Assembly (NCBI GenBank): GCA_019247135.1
Contig: JAFAPL010001032.1
Location: 1 to 7,300 of the forward strand
Direction of reading: 5' to 3'
Length of the DNA: 7,300 nucleotides
Source: Chloroflexota bacterium
GTDB lineage: Bacteria; Chloroflexota; UBA6077; CF-72
Part shown: positions 1 to 5,570 of the stretch, in pieces
Layout of the letters: each line of letters opens with the position of its first letter
Numbering within the stretch: position 1 is the first letter of the stretch
Made by a program: the position numbers and the translations under genes
The notes under the pieces: model-generated
The model's database searches: none
What the model saw: the letters and a program-made list of their open reading frames with translations, nothing else
Told to the model about the DNA's origin: nothing

Positions 1-1
1 G

Positions 2-37
2 AAACCGCGCAACTACCTGAATTCCCGCGCCACATGA
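2..37 (+). CDS. Possible C-terminal tail of an upstream gene (partial)
   Basis: The frame starting at base 2 reads KPRNYLNSRAT and stops at a TGA at 35-37, seven bases before the TTG proposed as start of the LOG-family gene. Such tight spacing would suit a co-transcribed upstream gene. Eleven residues are too few to identify anything, and an open frame this short can arise by chance. The call rests only on position and on the lack of a visible promoter before the next gene. Confidence 0.2.
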   Translation, partial: KPRNYLNSRAT

Positions 38-43
38 CACAGC

Positions 44-640
44 TTGCTACGCTGCTGGGCAGTGGCGCTTGCAATCACGATTTTTGGTGGCTCGCGTGTT
101 CTGCCGGATTCAGCGGAGTACGCCGCCGCGCGCCAACTCGGCGAGAAGTTGGCGGAGCATGGTTTCGAGGTCGTTACCGGCGGCTACTCCGGCGTGATGG
201 AGGCCGTCTCGCGCGGCGCCAAAGAGCGCGGCGGACGAGTCATCGGCGTCACCGTTGAAGTCGTCGCGCGTACCTTCGAACGCGTTCCGAACGAGTTCCT
301 TGACCAGGAGGTCCAGACGGCCGCCCTCCTGGAACGCATCGATAAGCTGGTGGAGCTCGGCGACGCCTTCGTCGTTTTGCCGGGCGGCGCAGGCACGCTG
401 GCCGAGCTCGGCATCGCCTGGAACCTGGCAATCTTCGGCGTCCTGCGCGACAAGCCACTGATCGTCGTTGGCGCTGGCTGGGAGCGCGTCCTGCGCACCA
501 TGATCGAGCACCTGCATACAGTGGAATCGGATCTGCGGTTCTTGCACCTGGTGCCCACCGTGGAAGCGGCGGTCAACACACTCACTGACCTGCTGCTGCC
601 ACGTGGTACAGATGGACACCAGCTGCATCGAACTGCCTGA
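44..640 (+). CDS. LOG-family protein (Rossmann-fold, lysine-decarboxylase-like)
   Basis: This 198-residue protein belongs to the LOG/SLOG superfamily. Plant and some bacterial members release cytokinins from their nucleotide monophosphates, and others are nucleotide-binding proteins of unknown role. Visible motifs are an N-terminal Rossmann strand AITIFGGSRV (10-19), GGYSGVMEA (46-54), and the hallmark PGGAGTLAE (113-121) preceded by ERIDK (97-101). Arg98 and Glu121 match the conserved Arg and Glu of the family active site. No signal peptide or membrane segment is seen. The start is uncertain: TTG at 44 is the first possible codon after the in-frame stop at 35-37, and GTG at 62 would also keep the whole domain; neither has a good Shine-Dalgarno sequence. 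The last ~19 codons overlap the end of the convergent glycosyltransferase gene. The substrate is not predictable, so cytokinin activation should not be assumed. Confidence 0.88.
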   Translation: MLRCWAVALAITIFGGSRVLPDSAEYAAARQLGEKLAEHGFEVVTGGYSGVMEAVSRGAKERGGRVIGVTVEVVARTFERVPNEFLDQEVQTAALLERIDKLVELGDAFVVLPGGAGTLAELGIAWNLAIFGVLRDKPLIVVGAGWERVLRTMIEHLHTVESDLRFLHLVPTVEAAVNTLTDLLLPRGTDGHQLHRTA

Positions 641-2030
641 GCACGGCGCGGCCTTTGAGGAAGTCGCGCGCTTGCTCGTCGGCGGCGGCCGACGCAGCAG
701 GATCCTGCACGTTGTAGTCACGCACGTACCAGAACTCCTCCGCCTGGAGTGCATTCCGTTCTTCGTCGCCTGCGACAACGTCGGCGAATCCGCCACCGTC
801 GTAGTACGCGACCGGATATTGCGTGAAGGGACTTGTGTGCACCACGACGGTTCCGGCGGGTGCCTGTGACAGCAGGGTCGCCGCTGCGCTGCGGAAGTCT
901 GCTCGGCCGTAGAACGGATCACCGTACAGCGGCAGCAGGTTGATGCAGAGTTCGATGGCCACCGCGCATCCGACAGCAGCCCGAAGGGCGTTCGACGGCA
1001 ACGCATCGATCCCGCGTGCGACCAGCAGCCAGAATGCTGGCAGCACGAACGCCACATAGCGCACGACGTACATCGGCGTGATCCACATCGAAATGGCGAT
1101 GGGCACGCCCACCGTAGTGGCAAGCACCACGACCAACAGAAATGCCGACCGCTGTCGGAGGGCCGCCACGCTGGCCAGCACCAGCAACACGGGAATGCCC
1201 CAGCGCACGGCGCGATCGAGCACACTCATGCCCCAGCCATGCGCCGGCGGCGAATACGCAATCGCGGCGAAGTAGGTGTCGGCCAGGACGGTGCTTGACG
1301 GCGGTGCGATCCAGTAGTCGTCGCGAACCGCGCCGAGCTGGCCGAGCGCTGCTGGCAACCAGGGCGCGAACAGCACGCCAATCACCGCGAAGGCGACGAT
1401 TGCTCGACGGGTGATGCCGCGTGTGACGATCACGTACAGCGCTTCACCGAGAACCAGGAAGACGGCGTAGTTGTGGGTGTACAGGGCTAGCGTCGTCACC
1501 AGCGCGTACCCCAGCCACCCGCGCCAGCTACGCGCGCGCCACAGCAGAAGGAGGGAACCGGTAGCCAGACACGTCAGCAGCCCGTAGCCGCGCGCCTCCT
1601 GCGCCAGATCGATGTGCCAGGCGCACAGCGCTGTGAACAGGCCACCTATCAGGCCGACGCGCGCGTTGAACAGCGCTCGACCGAGCAGCACGGTGAGCAT
1701 CACGGCCACCGCGCTGAACACGGCCGAGGGCAGCCGCAGCAGGGCATCGTTGCCAGCGGCGAACGGGGTCCAGACGTGCAGCAGCAGGTAATACAGCGGT
1801 GGATTGACGTCCGCGGTGGCTGCCCCGAGCAACTGCGGGATGGGCATGACTGCCAGACCCGCGCTCACGGCTTCGTCGAACCAGATGCTCTTGCGCCCGA
1901 GCCCGCCGACTCGCAGCGCTGCCGACAGCAGCGTGACGCCGACCAGCGCGAGTGTGGCGCCGTGCTCTGTAACGATCGCGCGTGCTGCGTCGAATGCGCC
2001 GAGCCGCACCAGGCGTATGGGCGCGATCAC
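582..2030 (-). CDS. GT-C membrane glycosyltransferase, GT39/ArnT-like
   Basis: This 482-residue integral membrane protein resembles the PMT/ArnT group, which transfers sugars from polyprenyl-phosphate donors to lipid or protein acceptors outside the cytoplasmic membrane. After a first hydrophobic helix (about 25-42) comes the loop motif IWFDEAVS (49-56); its acidic pair fits the GT-C catalytic Asp position. Next come NPPLYYLLLH (76-85), a run of further membrane segments, QEARGYG (144-150), and RYVAFVLPAFWLL (324-336), a typical late helix. The C-terminus (about 370-482) is mostly soluble, with YGRADFRSAA (375-384), as in many GT39-like proteins. The GTG start at 2030 gives a short basic N-terminus but has no convincing Shine-Dalgarno; GTG at codon 8 is an alternative. 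It diverges from the epimerase operon across 37 bp and converges on the LOG gene. Acceptor and sugar are unknown. Confidence 0.88.
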   Translation of the reverse strand: MIAPIRLVRLGAFDAARAIVTEHGATLALVGVTLLSAALRVGGLGRKSIWFDEAVSAGLAVMPIPQLLGAATADVNPPLYYLLLHVWTPFAAGNDALLRLPSAVFSAVAVMLTVLLGRALFNARVGLIGGLFTALCAWHIDLAQEARGYGLLTCLATGSLLLLWRARSWRGWLGYALVTTLALYTHNYAVFLVLGEALYVIVTRGITRRAIVAFAVIGVLFAPWLPAALGQLGAVRDDYWIAPPSSTVLADTYFAAIAYSPPAHGWGMSVLDRAVRWGIPVLLVLASVAALRQRSAFLLVVVLATTVGVPIAISMWITPMYVVRYVAFVLPAFWLLVARGIDALPSNALRAAVGCAVAIELCINLLPLYGDPFYGRADFRSAAATLLSQAPAGTVVVHTSPFTQYPVAYYDGGGFADVVAGDEERNALQAEEFWYVRDYNVQDPAASAAADEQARDFLKGRAVLRQFDAAGVHLYHVAAAGQ

Positions 2031-2050
2031 GGGCAGCGCTCGAGCTTCAA

Positions 2051-2073
2051 CCTATACTCCATCCTGTATGGAG
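2051..2073 (+). promoter_or_regulatory. Candidate -10 box and start-codon dyad in the divergent gap
   Basis: TATACT at 2053-2058 matches the bacterial -10 consensus at five of six positions and ends nine bases before the epimerase ATG. No good -35 hexamer is seen 16-18 bp upstream, and no Shine-Dalgarno lies between box and ATG. If the box is used, the transcript would start within a few bases of the ATG, giving a leaderless or nearly leaderless message. Overlapping it is an inverted repeat, CTCCAT (2057-2062) and ATGGAG (2068-2073) with a 5-bp spacer, which could be an operator or a small hairpin hiding the start codon. The reverse strand carries TATAGG at the same place, so this may be a shared divergent promoter. 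All function is inferred. Confidence 0.4.
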
Positions 2074-2490
2074 CCGCTGGCGGTTCATCATATCGGGGTC
2101 GCCGTGCCCAGCATCGACGAGGCGATGCACTTTTACGGCGACAAGCTCGGCCTGAGCGTCGTCGACACAGTCGAACTCGCCGACCGTCAACTGAAGGTCA
2201 GCTTCGTCCAGGCCGGCAACCTGTTGATCGAGCTCCTCGAGCCGACTGACCCCGATACACCGGTGGCGCGATTTCTGGAGCGCCGCGGCCCCGGCCTGCA
2301 CCACCTCTGCTTCGGCACCACCGACATCCACGAACACTTGCGCGACCTGAAAGATAAAGGCGTGGAGCTGATCGACGAGGCGCCCAGACCTGGCGCACAC
2401 GGCGAGGTGGCTTTTCTCCAGCCCGCGGCTGCGCTCGGCGTGCTCGTCGAGCTGCTCCAGCCGACCGCCGTTCCGGCCGGGGAGAGTTGA
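2068..2490 (+). CDS. mce: Methylmalonyl-CoA epimerase
   Basis: This 140-residue enzyme interconverts (S)- and (R)-methylmalonyl-CoA, linking propionyl-CoA carboxylase to methylmalonyl-CoA mutase. It is a vicinal-oxygen-chelate (glyoxalase-fold) protein of the usual length. The two repeats are visible: VHHIGVAVPSIDEAMHFY (6-23) opens the first and GLHHLCFGTTDI (76-87) the second, followed by PRPGAHGEVAFLQP (106-119) and the closing GVLVELLQP (124-132). Likely metal ligands are His8, Glu55 in IELLEP, His78 or His79, and Glu128, by analogy with the family pattern. The ATG at 2068 is preferred because the conserved HHIG motif begins six residues later, although the frame is open upstream into the antisense of the glycosyltransferase gene. 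It is the first gene of the operon; the B12 subunit gene starts 3 bp after its stop. Confidence 0.95.
   Translation: MEPLAVHHIGVAVPSIDEAMHFYGDKLGLSVVDTVELADRQLKVSFVQAGNLLIELLEPTDPDTPVARFLERRGPGLHHLCFGTTDIHEHLRDLKDKGVELIDEAPRPGAHGEVAFLQPAAALGVLVELLQPTAVPAGES
2479..2486 (+). promoter_or_regulatory. Ribosome binding site for the B12-binding subunit gene
   Basis: GGGGAGAG lies inside the last codons of the epimerase gene and ends seven bases before the GTG at 2494. Its purine-rich core GGAG supports GTG as the real start of the downstream gene and suggests translation coupled to the epimerase stop at 2488-2490. Confidence 0.6.
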
Positions 2491-2493
2491 AGT

Positions 2494-2904
2494 GTGCCGC
2501 TGCGGGTGCTGATCGCGAAGCCAGGCCTGGACGGCCACGACCGTGGCGCCAAAGTCATCGCACGTGCGCTCCGCGACGCCGGCTATGAGGTGATCTATAC
2601 CGGTATCCGACAAACGCCCGAAATGATCGCCGAAGCCGCCCTGCAGGAAGACGTGGACGCGATCGGCCTGAGCATTCTCTCGGGTGCGCACATGACGCTG
2701 TTTCCGCGCATCCTGGAGGAGCTGCGCAGTCGCGGACTGGAGGATGTGGTCGTCTGGGCCGGTGGGATCATTCCCGAAGCCGACGTCACCGAGCTGAAAA
2801 ACCTGGGCATTCGCGCGGTCTTTGGTCCCGGTTCGCCCACCAGCGAAACGGTCGAGTTCTTGCGTGGCATCGAGCAGGAACGTCTGGCGGCAGTTGAGCG
2901 TTGA
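2494..2904 (+). CDS. Methylmalonyl-CoA mutase, free-standing B12-binding (small) subunit
   Basis: This 136-residue protein corresponds to the C-terminal cobalamin-binding domain of methylmalonyl-CoA mutase, here a separate polypeptide as in archaeal and some bacterial split mutases (sometimes named mcmA2 or mcmB). It holds adenosylcobalamin for the radical rearrangement of (R)-methylmalonyl-CoA to succinyl-CoA. The base-off/His-on motif is clear: LDGHDRGAK (12-20), with His15 as predicted lower cobalt ligand. [12 protein letters not shown] (60-71) and the glycine turn WAGGIIPE (88-95) complete the Rossmann-like site. The N-terminus begins directly at the domain ([10 protein letters not shown]), so there is no linker from a fused catalytic domain, and the GTG start at 2494 is well supported by the site just upstream. 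The catalytic TIM-barrel subunit is not in the window. Its TGA overlaps the meaB TTG start as TTGA. A related carbon-skeleton mutase such as isobutyryl-CoA mutase is possible, but the neighbours favour methylmalonyl-CoA. Confidence 0.93.
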   Translation: MPLRVLIAKPGLDGHDRGAKVIARALRDAGYEVIYTGIRQTPEMIAEAALQEDVDAIGLSILSGAHMTLFPRILEELRSRGLEDVVVWAGGIIPEADVTELKNLGIRAVFGPGSPTSETVEFLRGIEQERLAAVER

Positions 2905-3890
2905 GCCTGCCTCAAACTCCACTCAGACGCGACGCGCCTGCAAGCGAGCTTGCTGAACGGGTTCTCAGTGGCGACCGCCTGGCGCTGTCGCGCCTGATCT
3001 CGGCTGTTGAAGCTGGCCGCGCGGACGCACGCGAGGTGCTGCGGTGCTTGTTCGCACGAACAGGCCGCGCACACGTAGTCGGCATCACCGGGCCGCCCGG
3101 CTCCGGCAAATCCACGCTGACCACCCGGCTGGCGATGGAGTATCGCGCGCGCGGGATGACCGTTGGGATCGTCGCGGTTGATCCGACGAGTCCGTTCAGC
3201 GGCGGCGCGATTCTCGGCGATCGCATCCGCATGATGGAGCTGCACGCCGACCCGGGCGTGTTCATGCGCAGCATGGCCACCCGTGGAGTTGTTGGTGGCC
3301 TCGCTCGCGGCACACTCGACGTCGTGCTCGTCCTGGACGCCGCGGGCAAAGACGTCATTCTTCTGGAAACCGTTGGCGTCGGACAGGACGAAGTCGAGAT
3401 CGCCCGTGCTGCCGACACCACCGTCGTCGTAGGCGTACCCAACCTGGGCGACGACATCCAGGCGATCAAAGCGGGCATCCTCGAAATCGCCGACCTGCTG
3501 GTCGTCAACAAAGCGGACCTGGCGGGCGCCGACCGCGTTGTCGCCGATCTGCGTGCGATGCTCCAGCTGGCAGAGGAGCGTGACTGGCGCGTGCAAATCC
3601 TGCAGACCGTCGCCACCGAAGGCACAGGCATCCCTCCACTGGTGGACTGGATCGAAAAGCACCGCCAGTACCTCGAGACGAGTGGCACCTGGCACGCGCG
3701 CCGCTCGGACAGCGCTCGCCGTCAGGTACGCGCAATCATCGAAGACAGCGTTCTCCGCAACTACGAAGGACTCACCGCCACCGACGACTGGCCGGACCGC
3801 TTTGCCGCCATCGCGGAGCGTCAGGCGGACCCGTATTCTGTCGCTGAGGAGGTCTTGCGGCAACTTGGCCGACGCGCCGACGTCCAATAA
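2901..3890 (+). CDS. meaB: MeaB (ArgK-type) GTPase, methylmalonyl-CoA mutase chaperone
   Basis: This 329-residue G3E-family GTPase gates adenosylcobalamin loading of methylmalonyl-CoA mutase and protects it from inactivation. Motifs in order are the N-terminal helix [20 protein letters not shown] (16-35), Walker [10 protein letters not shown] (64-72), [20 protein letters not shown] (91-110) with the conserved Asp94, the switch-like [11 protein letters not shown] (156-166), and the guanine-specificity motif NKAD (203-206). The C-terminal helical arm (about 265-329) matches the dimerising region of the family, and the length is normal. The TTG start at 2901 overlaps the previous gene's stop by 4 bp and has no strong Shine-Dalgarno, suggesting coupled re-initiation. 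Its last 26 bp overlap the start of the carboxyltransferase gene. The older names ArgK and LAO/AO transport ATPase are historical; no transport role is implied. Confidence 0.95.
   Translation: MSLPQTPLRRDAPASELAERVLSGDRLALSRLISAVEAGRADAREVLRCLFARTGRAHVVGITGPPGSGKSTLTTRLAMEYRARGMTVGIVAVDPTSPFSGGAILGDRIRMMELHADPGVFMRSMATRGVVGGLARGTLDVVLVLDAAGKDVILLETVGVGQDEVEIARAADTTVVVGVPNLGDDIQAIKAGILEIADLLVVNKADLAGADRVVADLRAMLQLAEERDWRVQILQTVATEGTGIPPLVDWIEKHRQYLETSGTWHARRSDSARRQVRAIIEDSVLRNYEGLTATDDWPDRFAAIAERQADPYSVAEEVLRQLGRRADVQ
3847..3852 (+). promoter_or_regulatory. Shine-Dalgarno AGGAGG for the carboxyltransferase gene
   Basis: A perfect AGGAGG sits within the last codons of meaB. The first usable start codon downstream in the carboxyltransferase frame is TTG at 3865, 12 bases after the motif. 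That is longer than the usual 5-9, but no ATG, GTG or TTG lies closer in that frame. The site decides the start at 3865 over the much longer open frame upstream. Confidence 0.6.
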
Positions 3891-5466
3891 CACGACCGAA
3901 TCCGGCGTCCACGCCACCACAACGTCCGAAAAGATCGAACACCTCGAGGCGTTGCGCGACCAGGCGTTGGAAGGGGGCGGCGCCGCTCGTCTGGAAGCAC
4001 AGCACACCAAAGGCAAGCTGACCGCTCGCGAACGCATCGAATTGCTGCTGGACCGCGGCACGTTCGTGGAGATCGACAGGTTCGTGACGCACCGCTCCAC
4101 CGGCTTTGGACTCGAGAACGAGCGCTATTACGGTGACGGCGTCGTGACCGGATATGGTCGCATCGACGCACGAGTGGTGTACGTCTTCTCGCAGGACTTC
4201 TCGGTGTTCGGAGGCTCGCTGTCCGAAGCACACGGCGAGAAGATCTGCAAGGTGATGGACCTCGCCGTGAAGAATGGCGCCCCGCTGATTGGCCTGAACG
4301 ACTCCGGTGGCGCTCGCATTCAAGAGGGCGTCGTATCGCTCGGGGCGTACGCGGAGATCTTTCTCAGAAATGTGCTGGCCTCCGGCGTGGTGCCGCAGAT
4401 TTCGGCCGTACTGGGTCCGTGCGCTGGCGGCGCGGTGTATTCACCGGCCATGACGGATTTCATCTTCATGGTCCAGGGCACGTCCTTCATGTTCGTCACT
4501 GGGCCAGACGTGGTGAAAACGGTGACGCATGAGGTCGTGGATTTCGAAGGCCTGGGCGGCGCCGGAGTGCACGCATCCACGAGCGGAGTGGCGCATTTCT
4601 CGGCGGAGAACGAGCCAGCCTGCATCGACGGCATTCGCAAATTGATGAGCTTTTTGCCTTCGAACAATCTGGACGACCCGCCGCCGCGGCCAACCGACGA
4701 TCCGTCCGACCGTATGGACGACGCCCTGGACTCGGTCGTGCCGGATCAGCCCACGCGCAGCTACGACATGCACACGGTCATCGGTTGCGTGGTCGACGAC
4801 AGCGATTTCCTGGAAGTGCACGCCGGGTACGCGCAGAACATCATCGTCGGGTTCGCGCATCTTGGCGGACGCAGCATCGGCATTGTTGCTCAGCAGCCAA
4901 CCGTGCTGGCTGGTGTGCTGGACATCAACGCGTCAGTCAAGGCCGCGCGCTTTGTGCGCTTCTGTGACGCCTTCAACATCCCACTGGTGACGTTCGTCGA
5001 CGTGCCCGGCTTCTTGCCGGGTATCGGTCAGGAGCACGGCGGCATCATCCGTCAGGGCGCCAAACTGCTGTACGCCTACTGCGAGGCGACGGTGCCGAAG
5101 CTGACGGTCATCACGCGCAAAGCGTACGGTGGAGCCTACGACGTGATGTCGTCGAAGCACATCCGCGGCGACGTGAATCTGGCGTGGCCGACGGCGGAAA
5201 TCGCGGTCATGGGCATCGAAGGAGCAGTCAACATCGTGTTCCGCAACGAGCTCGCCTCCGCGGAGGACCCGTCGGCGTTGCGCCTGCAACTGGAGCGCGA
5301 CTACCGCGAGCAGCTGGCGAATCCATACGTCGCCGCGGCGCGCGGCTACATCGACGACGTGATCCGACCGCGCGAGACGCGCCCGCGTCTGATCGATGCG
5401 CTGCAGATGCTGCAAGCCAAGCGCGACACGAATCCTCCCAAAAAGCACGGCAATATCCCGCTCTAG
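3865..5466 (+). CDS. pccB: Propionyl-CoA carboxylase beta subunit (carboxyltransferase)
   Basis: From TTG 3865 the protein has 533 residues, normal for acyl-CoA carboxylase beta subunits. It moves carboxylate from carboxybiotin to propionyl-CoA, giving (S)-methylmalonyl-CoA. The typical opening [14 protein letters not shown] (22-35) and [15 protein letters not shown] (49-63) precede the N-terminal crotonase-like half, with [12 protein letters not shown] (116-127) and oxyanion-hole loop [16 protein letters not shown] (184-199). The C-terminal half has [10 protein letters not shown] (377-386), the second oxyanion loop [15 protein letters not shown] (418-432) and [13 protein letters not shown] (438-450). 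Asp426 in AYDVM aligns with the Asp of Streptomyces PccB that favours propionyl-CoA over acetyl-CoA. Residues 2-21 are a Ser/Thr-rich extension of unknown role. The frame is open far upstream through meaB, but that part is unlike the family. Biotin carboxylase and carrier genes are not nearby. A methylmalonyl-CoA decarboxylase alpha subunit is the main alternative, disfavoured because no membrane decarboxylase subunits are present. Confidence 0.94.
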   Translation: MADAPTSNNTTESGVHATTTSEKIEHLEALRDQALEGGGAARLEAQHTKGKLTARERIELLLDRGTFVEIDRFVTHRSTGFGLENERYYGDGVVTGYGRIDARVVYVFSQDFSVFGGSLSEAHGEKICKVMDLAVKNGAPLIGLNDSGGARIQEGVVSLGAYAEIFLRNVLASGVVPQISAVLGPCAGGAVYSPAMTDFIFMVQGTSFMFVTGPDVVKTVTHEVVDFEGLGGAGVHASTSGVAHFSAENEPACIDGIRKLMSFLPSNNLDDPPPRPTDDPSDRMDDALDSVVPDQPTRSYDMHTVIGCVVDDSDFLEVHAGYAQNIIVGFAHLGGRSIGIVAQQPTVLAGVLDINASVKAARFVRFCDAFNIPLVTFVDVPGFLPGIGQEHGGIIRQGAKLLYAYCEATVPKLTVITRKAYGGAYDVMSSKHIRGDVNLAWPTAEIAVMGIEGAVNIVFRNELASAEDPSALRLQLERDYREQLANPYVAAARGYIDDVIRPRETRPRLIDALQMLQAKRDTNPPKKHGNIPL

Positions 5467-5501
5467 TACCGCGCGGCCGAGCAGTACCGCTAGTGGGGTC
5501 A

Positions 5502-5559
5502 ACCCTCACCCCCTTCGCCCCCTCTCCCTGGCCAGGGAGAGGGGGTTGGGGGAGTGGGT
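5502..5559 (+). repeat. Palindromic GC-rich intergenic repeat, possible bidirectional terminator
   Basis: Bases 5518-5545 form a perfect 28-bp palindrome with no loop, centred on CTGGCCAG. Outside it, 5509-5513 (five C) pairs with 5548-5552 (five G), and 5502-5507 pairs with 5554-5559 with one mismatch, making a long interrupted stem. It lies between the convergent carboxyltransferase and glycosyltransferase genes, 51 nt after one stop and 25 nt after the other, so it could end transcription from both sides. No T-tract follows on either strand, so it is not a classical intrinsic terminator. Pyrimidine/purine-rich elements of this style occur as dispersed repeats in several GC-rich bacteria; whether this one is repeated cannot be told from a single window. 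Confidence 0.65.
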
Positions 5560-5570
5560 CGTAACCCCAT

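Noticed and set aside
110..1225. Minus-strand open frame of 371 codons
   Set aside because: It shares its strand with the GT39-like gene in another frame and crosses the LOG gene. The Cys-, Trp- and Arg-rich translation has no family features, whereas both overlapped genes do.
1804..2067. Upstream extension of the epimerase frame by 88 codons
   Set aside because: It is antisense to the glycosyltransferase N-terminus. The epimerase fold begins right after ATG 2068 and the added residues resemble no known domain.
3538..3864. Upstream extension of the carboxyltransferase frame by 109 codons
   Set aside because: It runs through the conserved C-terminal part of meaB, has Arg/Ser-rich sequence unlike any carboxyltransferase, and AGGAGG with TTG 3865 explains the start better.
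2595..4100. Minus-strand open frame of 501 codons across the B12-subunit, meaB and pccB genes
   Set aside because: It is antisense to three genes with clear motifs. Its translation is low-complexity, rich in Arg, Ser and Ala, without recognisable domains; long antisense frames are expected in GC-rich DNA.
5465..5490. Direct repeat AGTACCGC at 5465-5472 and 5483-5490
   Set aside because: Two 8-bp copies directly after the pccB stop are too short to separate from chance and fit no attachment-site or binding-site pattern I know.
5467..5570. Mobile-element or CRISPR origin for the palindromic spacer
   Set aside because: No transposase remnant, target-site duplication or regularly spaced repeat series is visible; there is just one palindromic unit.
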